Below, in pieces: positions 22,490 to 33,059 of a stretch of 64,000 nt of DNA. Position 1 is the stretch's first letter; every line of letters starts with the position of its first letter. The notes below the pieces were generated by a model. The model did not search any database, was not told where the DNA came from, and was given only the letters and a program-made list of their open reading frames with translations. This DNA comes from Acanthosepion esculentum (taxonomy: Eukaryota; Mollusca; Cephalopoda; Sepiida; Sepiidae): NCBI GenBank assembly GCA_964036315.1, contig OZ038517.1, positions 15,735,713 to 15,799,712 on the forward strand, written 5' to 3'. The position numbers and the translations under genes were made by a program.

Positions 22490-23593
22490 ATGAAAGCCTT
22501 AGCACGCGGATACGTGTACTGGCCAAACATGGACAAACAACTAGATGAACTTGTTAAGAGTTGTACCAAATGCCAACTGGTTGCAAAGTCTCCTCGGAAA
22601 ACAACACTGTATTCATGGCCTACTCCAGAATCTCCTTGGTCACGATTCCATATTGATTTTGCTGGACTAATAAATGGACAACATTACCTAATATTGGTGG
22701 ATGCTTACAGCAAATGGCCGGAGGTCTTTCACATGAATCACCCTACATTCACTGAAACTGTAAGAAAATTACAGGAGATCTTCAGCAGATTTGGTACTCC
22801 GGAAATCTTGGTTTCTGACAACGGTACGGCATTTACTTCAGCAGGATTTTCAGATTTCAGTAAAAAGAACAGTATTCAACACCTCAGATCACCACCCTTC
22901 CACCCACAATCAAATGGTCAAGCTGAACGCTTCGTCGACACGTTTAAGAGAGCACTCTTAAAATTAAAAGGGGAAGGATCTACACGAGAAATAATAGACA
23001 TATTTCTAAGTAGCTATAGAGCTACCCCAAATCCAAACTGTCCGAATGGAAAGTCACCTGCAGAAGCCTTGACGAATAGAAAAATACGGCTACCAATTGA
23101 TATTATTCGTCCATCGCCAAGCAATTCTCTCAAGAGAAATAAAACCATGGAAAGACAATTCAACCACCGCCATGGAGCAGTGTCATGTCAATTTCTACCT
23201 GGACAACCTGTGTGGGCAAAAGATTACCGCAATGGTAAAGAAAAATGGACCCAAGGTTACATAATACGCCGTTCTGGTAATGTAATCTATGATGTAGATG
23301 TACAATCCACTACTTGGGTCAGACATGCGAATCAGTTACGTCATTCATACCTCCCTGAAAGACAATCTAATGACACAGTCATTCCCTCAAACGTTTTACT
23401 GGACACATTTGAATTACCCCAAAGTGTTCAAACAAAATGTAGTAAAGAAAGTAAGTCTCAAAAGAAATTACCAACTAGAAGGACGCAGCGTAAGGGCAAA
23501 CCAACCTCATCCTTACAAGTAGATCCTCAGCAATCATCCTACGACTATCATACTTCAAAGGGAGGTGTTGGTAGGAAACATAAAGGGAGATAA
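22490..23593 (+). pseudogene. Gypsy integrase
   Basis: A 367-codon open frame. The N-terminal zinc domain is partly upstream (CTKCQLVAK remains; the His pair lies near 22460 in a broken frame). The catalytic core has the first Asp in FHIDFAG, the second in VSDNGTAF and Glu in NGQAERF. The last two are separated by 35 residues, the retroviral-type D35E. A GPF/Y-like tail follows, then a basic, Ser/Lys-rich C-terminus. The frame runs past the polypurine tract into the 3' LTR. Catalytic residues appear intact. Confidence 0.9.
23557..23565 (+). other. Polypurine tract
   Basis: AAAGGGAGG immediately precedes the TG start of the 3' LTR, the expected plus-strand primer for retrotransposon DNA synthesis. 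Confidence 0.8.
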
Positions 23594-23863
23594 CTCCAAA
23601 GTATTGTAAGAGTTATCCGACTTGCTTTGGACATCGTGACGTCAGACGTCACGTGTGGCAATACAGAGAGAGATCCAAGATGGCGGATTACACCGGGACA
23701 CGTGTGGCAACATCTCTCCATATTTCACTAATTCTTTTGTAGAGTAGTATTAACTCAGTTTATCTAGTAATTAATAAAATGCTGTAAACCAAAAAAGTTC
23801 TTGGTAATTATTTCCAATCAACAAAGGCATTTCTCGGTCCTCAGAACTCACGCAAACATAACA
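23566..23863 (+). repeat. 3' LTR, complete (298 bp)
   Basis: Starts TGTTGG and ends ACATAACA. Contains the CRE-like palindrome (23635-23653), the YY1-like site (23677-23686) and an AATAAAATG poly(A)-type signal near 23772. The last 115 bp are absent from the 5' LTR. Confidence 0.88.
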
Positions 23864-23869
23864 TATATA

Positions 23870-23871
23870 TG

Positions 23872-23940
<69 letters not shown>

Positions 23941-23950
23941 TTAGTGGTCA

Positions 23951-23995
<45 letters not shown>

Positions 23996-24005
23996 AATAT
24001 ATCTA

Positions 24006-24075
<70 letters not shown>
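23870..24075. repeat. Compound (TA)/(GATA)/(CT) microsatellite
   Basis: TA, GATA, TA, TATC, CT and TA runs in series. The order and the TGGTCAATAT insert parallel the microsatellite to the left of the gypsy element. Confidence 0.95.
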
Positions 24076-24078
<3 letters not shown>

Positions 24079-24720
24079 TCCTAAGAGGATAAAATCCAGG
24101 TAAAACTCAATGTCCAGGACAGAGTAAGAATATAATATAAAAGGCTCAAACACTAATATTCCATGGTTATAATTTATTACATTGGAATCGTAATCACGAT
24201 CCAATTCATGAGACCTACAAATTCAAAAAGAAATTGGAAAATATAACTCTGGGTATAAAAAACAAAATTTTAGTGAGAGTGTATTTGTGGGAGTGGGAAA
24301 CAAGTGTGAGAGGGAAATGTATGAAAGCTCTAGAGAGAGGTGTAATAGAAGAAAGAAGAACAGGAATGCCTAAAGTTGACGGTGGGGATTAAAATTTAAC
24401 AGAGAGAAGTTTTAAAGAGAGGAGTTAAATAACGGTTTAAATGAGTGAGATACAGATAAATTTGAATTATTTTTCGATGCATAATTCGCTACCGATTCGC
24501 TGGCCTAAAATTAAAATTAAAAAACAGACACCAGAGTAAAGGTAAAATAAATTTCGACGTTCAATAATCCAAGTTTGTCATAGAATATAAAAATATTAGA
24601 AATGTTCCACTGAAAGAGAGCTCGATACGACGTGAATTCCTCTTCATATCGATCTCTTTAATCGTCAGCTGAAATAGCCTATTCCCCATATGAGATAAAA
24701 TGAATTTTTCTGATTATTCA

Positions 24721-24725
<5 letters not shown>
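24076..24725. repeat. Interspersed repeat shared with 52275-52430, plus unclassified DNA
   Basis: The first about 160 bp (TCCTAAGAGGATA through CCTACAAATTCAAA) are repeated at 52275-52430 next to the 73-bp palindrome, with about 90% similarity by eye. The remaining A-rich sequence to 24725 has no recognised content. A link to PLE flanks is suggested by the 52.5 kb context. Confidence 0.65.

Positions 24726-24726
<1 letters not shown>

Positions 24727-24799
<73 letters not shown>
24727..24799. repeat. (TA)n microsatellite
   Basis: About 70 bp of TA next to the tail of a SINE-A copy. Confidence 0.96.
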
Positions 24800-24801
<2 letters not shown>

Positions 24802-25010
24802 GACATTTTTATGTTTAACATTCTTTTTATAGATACAAATATTTAAGTAAATGCTCTGTTTATAATAAACAGTATTAAATAACATTTACAGGCCTGAATG
24901 TCAGAGAAATTTTCATAGAAAATATGCGTCCTCCGAAAGGATTCGAACCTGTATCCTATACGGAACCGTCATATAGCCTGACGTGCCTTTTAACCGATTC
25001 GGCCACAGAT
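24800..25010 (-). mobile_element. SINE family A
   Basis: Minus-strand copy with B box (complement GGATTCGAACC at about 24939), A box near 24995, and the conserved body. The tail faces the TA run. Its head abuts a PLE remnant at 25010. Confidence 0.85.
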
Positions 25011-25319
25011 TTATTTTGGTCTGGGAAGGTAATGATAGCTATTTTTTCCTCCAAGCAAAGTTTGCAAGTTTTTCATTGGTTGTTGTAGGCTGATGATCTT
25101 TTCCTTATTTTCCAAGATATTTTAAAAACAAGCAAAATAATTTAACCGAAATAAACAAATAAACGACTTCCGGTAAAATAACCGCTAAAATAGACTACCC
25201 ACAATGCACCACTGACCCGTATATATAAATAGCTGAGAAAAATAACAGCATTCGTGGCCTGACGATTGCATCTAGCATGAAACAGACTGTCGTCTCTAAA
25301 GTGTTGACTTCTATGTTCA

Positions 25320-25321
<2 letters not shown>
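25010..25321. mobile_element. PLE remnant with inverted organisation
   Basis: The first about 115 bp (CTGGGAAGGTAATGATAGC onward) match 61937-62043, antisense coding of the GIY-YIG C-terminus. The next about 190 bp match 63150-63360, the sense-oriented 3' part. The two halves are on opposite element strands, so this copy looks like the 61-63 kb palindromic dimer with its centre deleted. Confidence 0.75.
25246..25306 (+). ncRNA. Hammerhead ribozyme (PLE-type), decayed copy
   Basis: Core CTGACGA (25259-25265), stem II TGC/GCA with loop ATCTA, then GAAAC, then stem III ACAG/CTGT around a single A, and a predicted cleavage site after GTC (25291). Stem I uses GGC/GTC, then CAGCA with TGTTG through G-U pairing. 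Compared with 63284-63342, stem I is weaker, so activity is doubtful. Confidence 0.6.

Positions 25322-25380
<59 letters not shown>
25322..25380. repeat. (TA)n microsatellite
   Basis: About 59 bp of TA abutting the PLE terminus. Confidence 0.96.
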
Positions 25381-25382
<2 letters not shown>

Positions 25383-26636
25383 CACTCGACCCTTCAACCC
25401 CTCAACCTCCGGAGTCTTCCTCTTTGGGTTGAGGCGCCCACTCGGTCTGAACCGAACTCACGGGTAGCTGGCCGCACGTTCCTCGAGTACCCGTAGATTC
25501 TTCGACCGGTCACTGGCCAAGTTCCGCCTGCTGCCCACGCTGTGTTAGTTTTTAGATCCAGTAAGCAGGGTGTTGTCCATACGTCCACGGTCAATTGGGG
25601 ATGTAGGCACGGCTGTGAGGGTGGGCGACAGGAAAGTTAGAATGTGGCAAAACAAGGAAACAACATCTGCAGAAGCCGAATAACAATGGGTAAAATATTG
25701 ATGTCTTTTATATAAGAAAACAAAAACAGTAGAAAAAGTTTACAGCAATCATCATAAGAACAGAGGACTACTCCTCTACCAATTTTCCAACAGAGAAAAG
25801 TGTATGTGTGTGATTAACTCGTTCCGAATCAACTTGGGAGGATATGTGACTCGTAATTCCAGCCTTACGTGGAAGTGTAGCCTTTCAGTTGGTTGTTGTA
25901 AGTGACAAACTTTAAGTTTCAGCGACTTTTCAATTCGACTGCTACAACGACGACGATGTTTCTTGAAGTCCTTATCTCTGACTCGCCACTGGACAAACTT
26001 CCTGCAACGACAGTCTCTCTCTCCCAACGTCACTCTCCAACCTGACTCACGTCCAACGCCTAAGTCTGCTTCACCGACTGCCATATTAGCAAAATCTCGA
26101 GATAATATAGCAACCGAAGGTTATAAGCCAGGTTGTTCACGCGCTTAACACAAGTGTCGCCATCATCACGTGTATTCGCAAAGTTTAAATTCAGATCTGT
26201 TTCAAATCTCTTAGTGAATAAAATGAATTAGTTCAATGTTCATTTTAATTGTCTTTTCGATGACCAAATTCAGCGGATACAACTTATGTTTAGATCAGAT
26301 TTCGCTAACGGTAAACATACACTGATCCCTGGTCCAATTTACTGCAATATGTTTTTATCAAAAATATTATTTTCGCCTATTTCTATTTTCTTTTAATGAC
26401 CCAAATTAAACATCGCCTCCTGCCCTTTGCATTTGTTTATAAACAAGTCTTCGCGAACCCGATTTGAAATCCATCTGCCTTCTTAGGTTTCGTATATCAT
26501 TGTTCTAGATTCTTTTCTATTAATAGCGCTGACACAGTTTGTAACTTCACGAAAAATCGTGTTTTCCATTTTCAATCAATAAACGTTATATTTGCGTGTG
26601 TGTATTCATGTGGCGTGTGCGTCAACCTCTCTCTGT

Positions 26637-26639
<3 letters not shown>
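25381..26639. other. Unclassified, moderately GC-rich then AT-rich stretch
   Basis: Two short minus-strand frames (25394-25594, Arg-rich; 25776-26084) lack family signatures. The section 25640-26640 has features seen in LTR or 3'-UTR sequence (GTGAATAAAATG, CAATAAACGTTATA, a terminal CTGTTACA) but no second copy in the window to prove it. No gene is called. Confidence 0.4.

Positions 26640-26717
<78 letters not shown>
26640..26717. repeat. (TA)n microsatellite
   Basis: About 78 bp of pure TA. Confidence 0.97.
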
Positions 26718-26719
<2 letters not shown>

Positions 26720-26724
26720 GGTGT

Positions 26725-27080
26725 AACACCAAAATTGCCCAATTGCTAGATTAAGATTTGAACCGTTGTATCCTAGAAATGATTAAAGATATCTTAATGG
26801 AATTCTCCGAGGTTTTTATAACAGTATTATATTACTCCCCAAGCTTAGAAGAATCGTGATGAAATTAATCATAAACGAAAATGACATATTCATCATTAAT
26901 TAATCATGGATTGGAAGCTCATGAAGGATTGAAATAAGGTTCATATATATATATATCATTCCAGCATCATTTTCCAACTTATTCAAGATGATCTTCGCCG
27001 TCTCTATCCCTCTATCTTTCTGTCCTCGAGTAACAAGGTGCGCCACACAGGTTTTACGTACGATTTCATATTTAAGCCTA
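26725..27080 (-). pseudogene. Tc1-like transposon fragment
   Basis: The minus strand of 26975-27080 reads MKSYVK, then a frame-broken LVTRGQK-like stretch and ILNKLENDAG. It parallels the plus-strand copy at 53250-53345 (MKSCVKRVRHLVTPGQK, ILNKLENDPG). Only the linker region between the DNA-binding and catalytic parts is kept. The rest of the interval is AT-rich flank with no recognised content. Confidence 0.55.
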
Positions 27081-27114
27081 TTTTTTCACTGTTCTTTGGA
27101 CTCACGTGCCAGAG

Positions 27115-28790
27115 GTTTTATGGATTCACGATGTCCATACCACCATTCTTACCACGGCTAGCAACGTGAGAAACATCACCCGTTTAACCCAGGAGAACGG
27201 GAGCGACACATTGTCACAGGCGAATGCTAGAACAAAAGACACAAGCCGATCGGGAGCAGTACGAGCCGTCAACTCGCCGACATAATCCCAGAAAGGGTGC
27301 ACCTGAGGACAATAGTAGAAGGCGTGCGAAGCCGTTTCTTCTAAACCAAGGTCACACCGATGACAGTCGGGCAAATCCGGCCAGTCCCATCTGAAGGTTA
27401 CGTCATTTAGAGGTAGCACATTACGAATCACTCGCCAGGTAAACGAAAACTCAGACCAGAAAGAGCGTAATTTTGATGCCGACAAGCCGATCCCGCGACA
27501 AAGGCAGTCCGTCGCGAACGCCTACACTTAATCACGATACAGTAGCCTACGTGACCGTGAAAGGTCACTGGACCGAGGAAGAGCCCGACACTCTCGCAAG
27601 AATTTCGATTCATTACGAGGCGCTCAGCCTCTGAAACGGAGAGTGCCATAGCAATGATAGGGAAGGCGTCGCTAACACTCCCTTTCAAAATCGAATTTTC
27701 CGTCAACGCGCGGCGTAGAAATACCAACCTTGAACCGTGCCGATGGCACAAGTGCGGCATTCTCAGCCGCCATGACACGGACGTTGGGCAACAGTCTCTC
27801 TACAGAGCAGATGCTTGCGACCACCCCACAAGAAGGAGGCCAACAAACGATCGAGCGCTTTCTTTCTGTTCTTGCAGAGAAGAAGTACAGCCAATCGATA
27901 CAGGATAATCAGAATGACATAAGTGGCACACGCCTCCGCCTTATCCTTTACGGACAACCGTTGTCGAAGCCAAGTCGGAACCGCCGCTTCGACCTTTGAC
28001 TGTACTTCGGGTCAATTCTTCTTCAGCTGGAGACCAGGCAAGAACGACACTCTAAGAATGCGGACGGGTCCGTCTGTCCAACTAAAAGTCCCCGAAAGTG
28101 CGACCCCCTTCTAGGAACCTAACCGCAAGCCAGATGACTTGTCACGTTCTCGTACAGCTCAAGCGCCTTCTTTACTGCCTCAATGTCGTCGGCGTACACG
28201 GAAACCATGGCTCGACCTCCAGGGACGGCGATTCCGCGTAGGGCCGGACTGCACGCCCTGTCCCTTAGCCGGCGAAGGAGTGGATCCAACGCTAAAGCGT
28301 AAAGTAAGGGCGACAGTGGACAACCCTGACAAATCGACCAAGACAGCGCAAAAGAGCTCGATCGCTTCCCGTTTGCCTGTACCACAGCACTAGGGGAGCG
28401 AGGCTGATTCACTTGCAGAAGTCGGTTTGAATCCGGCGGCCCGCAGGACAGCCGTCGGGTACCGATGATTGACCCTTTTAACTCTGTGTTTAGCCCTATA
28501 ATCATCTAATTCCCGTCCAGCACCCTTGTCCCTTTTCAACAGCGTGATCACTCGCCTGGAGATCCGATCTGGAATGGGACCCTGCCGAAGCCAATTGTTG
28601 AACACCACTGACAAAATCGGAACAAAGATGTGCGACAGTCTCAAGTACAATTCGTAGGGCAGACCATCAAGTCCTGGAGATTTGCCACTGCCGACCTTCT
28701 TCAATGCCAAGTGAACTTCGCTCTCTGTGATGTCATTAGACGTTTGACCTATGTCTAATTACCTGATCCTGGTAGTGCTTGCTAGCCTCA
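27115..28790 (-). pseudogene. Tx1 LINE ORF2: reverse transcriptase and C-terminal domain
   Basis: Minus-strand segments: GSGKSPGLDGLPYELYLRL (RT finger, about 28690), ICQGCPLSPLLYALALDPLL (about 28330) and the catalytic VSVYADDIEAV (about 28180). Then come FLWGGRKHLLCRE (about 27840), followed by VLPLNDVTFRWDWPDLPDC and CHRCDLGLEETASHAFYYC (about 27345), a Cys/His zinc-binding C-terminal domain of LINE RTs. The frames change at least four times between these blocks. The catalytic Asp pair is kept but no continuous protein is possible. Plus-strand frames in this interval are shadows. Confidence 0.88.
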
Positions 28791-28809
28791 CGCTCCAGGG
28801 CCTGTTTAG

Positions 28810-29690
28810 CTAGTGCTACCTCTAGGGAATCCCCCAGGCCTCCGCCCAGGACAGACTATCCTCCAGAGTCTTCACCATTTTAGCCTTGTCTAAGGCGAGT
28901 CGTTGGCTATATTCAGTGGTGAAGGACCCAATCCTATCCTCAAGCTTCTCCCACCACTTATTTTCAATAACCGCCCCCACTTGTTCCCGCTGCGTTAATC
29001 TAGTCAGCTGCTGCCGAAAGTCCCGCGAGTCCAGTAAAGACAGATTGAATTTCCAGTGTCGAGCGATTCTAGACTTAGCGCCCAACACCATCCGGGCACA
29101 GACGAGTCTATGGTCTGAATAGTCCAAACGGTGGAACGTGGGACAGTATAGCAAATCTAGATCGACCCTTCTAATTAATATTCTATCCAGGTAGCTGGTT
29201 ACCCAGAGAGACAGCCACTTAAGAGCCCACGTCCACATCTCCCGCCTCTGATGATCGATCCGGTATCTATCAACGACCTCCTGTTAGCCCCCTGTCTAAC
29301 TTGGGGTCTAGGATGGCATTCATGTCCCCCATTACGACTAAGCGTGGCGAATCAACCAGGAACGTCCACAAATAATGGAAAAGTCGACACGCTTCCCCTG
29401 GTGGTTAAGCGCTTAAATCGCAACGATCCAAAACGACCTACTCCTCACGGCAATATCCACCCTCGCATCCAAAGAACGTTTAACTAACAAAGGAAACACC
29501 TCTGGCCAGCTGGTCTCCGTATGCAGAATAACCAACAAAGTCGCTAGATCATCAACGTCGCAAACAAAGTGTCTCCTGGATCGCAGATACATCTACGCCA
29601 AAGGACAAGAGATCACGAAGAAAATCGGCAGCCTTACTCCGGTCTCTCAAGAGCCCCACATTCAAGCTAGCTAGCTAGCTTGATAGACAT
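28810..29690 (-). pseudogene. Tx1 LINE ORF2: APE-type endonuclease
   Basis: The minus strand starts LNVGLLRDRSKAADFLRDLL (about 29670), then FGVDVSAIQETLC with the conserved Glu, then VVMGDMNAILDP (about 29310) and LDYSDHRLV (about 29120), the Asp/His catalytic end. These are the landmarks of the endonuclease that nicks target DNA for reverse transcription. Stops and shifts lie between about 29560 and 29250. The following helical segment (29100-28822) leads into the RT. Confidence 0.85.
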
Positions 29691-29829
29691 CTTTTAAAGC
29701 CTAGTTTCCTTAAACACAGACTGGAGGGAAATCTGCAGTGGTCAAGAGCCCAACGGATTTTCAGCCTCTCGGTGTCGATATCGGACGTAATTCGTCATTC
29801 TGAGACAATGCCGGCGACGTCTGTGAGGA

Positions 29830-31420
29830 ACGTTAATTTTAATGCCTTATATAAGAAGGGGAAGGTAAAACCGGGACACTGCCATAGCTATACCGAGCAA
29901 GGCTTTTGAGCTCCGGAGACTCAATTTGGGTCCCCCGGAGATTTAGGAAGGCATCTTTGGCGCCCGCCGACTGGTTGCAAATATTAAACCGGTATTCATA
30001 ATGAGTCATCGCACCGAGGACACCAGGAAAATTCCTTGGATCCTCCGTTGACATCCTCTCGAGGGCCTCCTGGTCCATAATACAAATTTTCTCCCTTTTG
30101 GGGAAACGTTTTTCTTTTTTCTCTCTTGAGAAGTTGTCGGGGAGAAAGAAGGGAAAGGCGAAGCCCTAGAAGTGAAGGAAGCGAGACTCCTGGTCTTACC
30201 TTGAGCGGTTTCTTTTTCGCTTCTCGCTGGCGAAGCAGGCGCGGATTGGGCTCTAGAGGCTACCAGAGCCTTCTCCGCCTTACTTCGACCAGCTTTTTAT
30301 TTCAGATCCTCTCCGTCCTCTTCATCTCTCCCCCTTTTTCCGCGACGAGGAACGAGGTGGGAGCATTTCCTCCACCCTCAGTTGTGGTAGATCTATCTCC
30401 ACCTGCTCGGGCTGCTGGTTTTACCTTCCGGCTGTTGTAGCTCTGACAGCTGCTGCTGCTTATGTTGTTGCTGCCTCAGCTGTTTTGACTTTCGCTGGTG
30501 CAGCTTGTGTTGTCGCTGCCGTTTTTCTTGCTGCTGCTGATGGTGATAATGAAGACGCTGCGGCTCAGGCTGCTGCTGCAGTTGCTAATATTGCTGCTGC
30601 TTTGATCGCTGTTGTTGATGTTTGGCCGCTTCTTTTCCTGGTACATCAGTACCTCTGGGGGCCTTCTTAGGTGCTTCCACTTTGGGCTGCTCTGGTGTTG
30701 GTTGCGGTGTTAGTGCCAGATTCATAGTCTGACACATCTTTGCTAAATGTCCGGCAGCACCACAAGCCCAACAGTTAGGGCGGCGGCCCTTGACGACCAC
30801 AAAGATGTTACGGCCGCTGCAAGTTATAATATCAGGAACCTCATTAAATTTGGGTCGGTTCAATGTCACTAGGACTTCAAAATTACTGGTGGCAATGTCT
30901 GACTTCCCTTTTATTGAGGATACCCGCTCTGCTGGTCCGAAAAGAAGACCTACAAATGGTCCTCAGTAATATACATTTATGTAAAGTTATGCGGGTTTTC
31001 TGCGTGTCCATGTATTCCGTTTGGAGCCTCAGCGTATTAGTGATGAGGATACTCCAGGCTAATCTCTTAACCGCCTAATCCGTTGCCAGCAGAATGTCCC
31101 ACATAGCGTTGGATCTCCTGGCCAACATTTTGGCCCCTATATTCAAGGCCTTTAGAGCATCTTTCATTGTCTCCCTTCTGACAGCCATAATTTTTCTGGA
31201 GTTGACGTCGGCCGTTAACAGGGAGATTGTTCTCGCTGTCACTGCCTCCATGACCGAAGGCAAGAGCAAAAGTTCATTGCCACAGATGGAATCCTTTTAT
31301 TCATCTCTTAGACCCATGTAGTATTCTGGGCCTTTTTATTTGGGTCTATCTACCACCCATGCCGATGTCGATGGCTGGGCTGGCATTGGTTCATTTTGCT
31401 GGGAAGACTCGGTCATTATG
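29830..31420 (-). pseudogene. Tx1 LINE ORF1 (nucleic-acid-binding protein)
   Basis: N-terminal start MTESSQQNEPMPAQPSTS (about 31418), then LLPSVMEAVTARTISLLTAD and MKDALKALNIGAKMLARRSN (31269-31075). After a break come FVVVKGRRPNCWACG and a zinc knuckle CWACGAAGHLAKMC (CX2CX4HX4C, about 30770). A long Gln/Ala low-complexity run follows (GCTGCT repeats, about 30440-30620), then a C-terminal piece MDQEALERMSTEDPRN (30078). ORF1 proteins of this group bind element RNA. Several stops and shifts break it. Confidence 0.75.
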
Positions 31421-31562
31421 GTGCTAGCCTCACCACAGCAGATAAAACACAAAAGTTCAAAAACTGACGTGTAACAATGTAGTACAAAAAAGAATTGGGC
31501 AAACAATGGAACAGTGAAAAAACGTAAAAGAAATGCAGAAATCACAATCTCCTTCAAACAAA

Positions 31563-31949
31563 TCAAACGACCAAATCACAATAAGAATCAGTCAGTATTA
31601 GAATCACCTCTAATCCTCCAATACCGTTAGGAATGGGTATATATTTTGTATTTTTAATAGAAAATTGTGGCACAAGGCCGAAGGGAAATTGGGGAAAAGG
31701 CTTGTCTTCACTGACTACCCTAGTCCTAATGACGACCCATTCTTTCAATAGAATATACTCATTCACTACAAGAACTTGTCCATCTCCTCCCAATCCAACA
31801 TACACCACAATACCACATATACACCAGGGACGTACAAAATAGCCAATAATATAAAAATTCAATAAATGCTCAAAATGTCTGGGTTGTTTTACAACAATAT
31901 ATAAATATTTACATGATGCATGCAATGACGGAAGAAAGAATGAACTCAA
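31563..31949 (-). CDS. Unassigned 128-codon open frame upstream of the Tx1 LINE
   Basis: An intact minus-strand frame starting MSSFFLPSLHASC, hydrophobic in its first half (YIIGYFVRPWCICGIVVYVG) and with a Pro/Phe-rich second half. I do not recognise it. It lies just 5' of Tx1 ORF1 and just 3' of the 120-bp tandem array, so it may be 5'-UTR sequence of the LINE that happens to be open. The absence of stops over 128 codons in AT-rich DNA is mildly unusual. Confidence 0.2.
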   Translation of the reverse strand: MSSFFLPSLHASCKYLYIVVKQPRHFEHLLNFYIIGYFVRPWCICGIVVYVGLGGDGQVLVVNEYILLKEWVVIRTRVVSEDKPFPQFPFGLVPQFSIKNTKYIPIPNGIGGLEVILILTDSYCDLVV

Positions 31950-31964
31950 AAAGAAATTAAGAAT

Positions 31965-32565
31965 GAAACAAAATATTCAATCTAAAACACCTCAAAATAA
32001 TGAGAGTGGCCACTATTCGACAGAATCAAGCAACACGTTCCTTAATGGAGTGGGGAAGGAAAATATTCAAACTAAAACAAAACTGATATTAGTAGGACCC
32101 GTTCACCCCTGTAAATAATTAGAGTGGCCACTGTATTCGACAGAATGATGGAGCACGCTCCTTAATGGGATGGAGAAGGAAAATATTCAAATTGAAACAA
32201 AACTGATATTAGTAAGACCCGTTCACCCCTCTAAATAATGAGAGTGGCCACTGTATTCGACAGAATGATGGAGCACGCTCCTTGATGGGGTGGGTAAGGA
32301 AAATATTCAAATTGAAACAAGACATATTAGTAGGACCCGTTCACCCTTCAAAATAATGAGAGTGGCTACTGTATTCGACAGAATGAAGGAGCACGCTCCT
32401 TAATGGGGTGGGGAAGGAAAATATTCAAACTGAAACAAGAGAGATATTAGTAGGACTCGTTCACCCCTCAAAATAATGATAGTGGCCACTATTCGACAGA
32501 ATCAAGCAACACGTTCCTTAATGGGGTGAGGAAGGAAAGATTAAACATTGGAGTGGGAAAAAACA
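31965..32565. repeat. About 120-bp tandem array, 5 units
   Basis: AAAATATTCAAA recurs at about 31970, 32060, 32180, 32300 and 32418. GTTCACCCC and GAGTGGCCACT follow at matching distances, for a unit of about 118-122 bp. Lying upstream of the minus-strand Tx1 LINE, it could be tandem 5'-UTR units, but that is inference. Confidence 0.85.
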
Positions 32566-32899
32566 AAGTCTGACCCACCCGAGATGAAAAAAGTGGACAA
32601 AAATAAACTGGGGAGGTTTGGAATCTCGACCAGGATCATAACAAAAGCGAATGCCGGGAAGCATGCAAGGAACAACACTTATTTATAATTAACAGTTTAA
32701 CTGAACCAAGGGCGGGTCCACTGGAAGCCCCCCCCGTTGTGCACAAGGGGACTTAAAATAGAAAATCAAGGCTAGCCCTGTAACCGCGAACTAGGCTCTG
32801 TCGATATCAAACAATTTCTATCAGATCTGATCTTCATCCTGAGCTGATGCCCAAAGAATCCAATCTGATTCTGATGAGAATAACGCTCTTATCGAAAGA
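32566..32899. other. Unclassified stretch
   Basis: No gene or recognised repeat. It includes a CCCCCCCC run near 32735. Confidence 0.5.
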
Positions 32900-33045
32900 T
32901 TCTCTACATTCGCGATATCCGTACCAGCATTCATGCCACGGCTAGCAACTGGAGAAACACCACCGGTTTTCACCCCGGAGAGTCGTCAACCCGCCGATAT
33001 AATCCCAGAAAGAGCGCACCCAAGGACAATGTTAGAAGGCATGCG
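32900..33045 (-). pseudogene. Tx1 LINE 3'-end fragment
   Basis: CACGGCTAGCAAC and TAATCCCAGAAAG...GCGTGCGAAG-like segments repeat the 3' region of the Tx1 LINE at 27125-27330. The order is the same, with an internal gap. Confidence 0.7.
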
Positions 33046-33059
33046 AAGTCGAACTCTGT

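Larger units (their letters stand above)
19234..23863 (+). mobile_element. Ty3/gypsy LTR retrotransposon, defective
   Basis: Bounded by TGTTGG at 19234 and ACATAACA ending at 23863, with TATAT on each side (uninformative because it lies in a microsatellite). The gene order gag, protease, RT, RNase H, integrase places it in Ty3/gypsy. No envelope gene is seen. The 5' LTR is truncated and joined to gag. The coding region carries frameshifts and at least two in-frame stops, so it cannot be autonomous. Confidence 0.92.
27100..31440 (-). mobile_element. Tx1-type LINE, near full length, degenerate
   Basis: In minus-strand order: ORF1 with N-terminal segment and zinc knuckle (31420-29830), endonuclease (29690-28810), reverse transcriptase (28790-27800) and a C-terminal Cys/His segment (27490-27115). 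This two-ORF layout with an APE-type endonuclease and a C-terminal zinc-like domain fits the Tx1/L1 group. Many stops and shifts show it is dead. A second 3'-end fragment of the family is at 32900-33045. Confidence 0.85.

Noticed and set aside
25394..26084. Two minus-strand frames in a GC-richer stretch, considered as host exons
   Set aside because: No splice-site pairing, domain or repeat-independent support; likely element UTR/LTR.
28139..29487. Plus-strand frames across the Tx1 LINE
   Set aside because: The minus strand carries RT and endonuclease motifs; plus-strand frames are shadows.
30440..30620. Ala-rich plus-strand protein (AAADGDNEDAAAQAAAAV) resembling a secreted repeat protein
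   Set aside because: It is antisense to the Gln-rich low-complexity part of Tx1 ORF1 and is bounded by element sequence.
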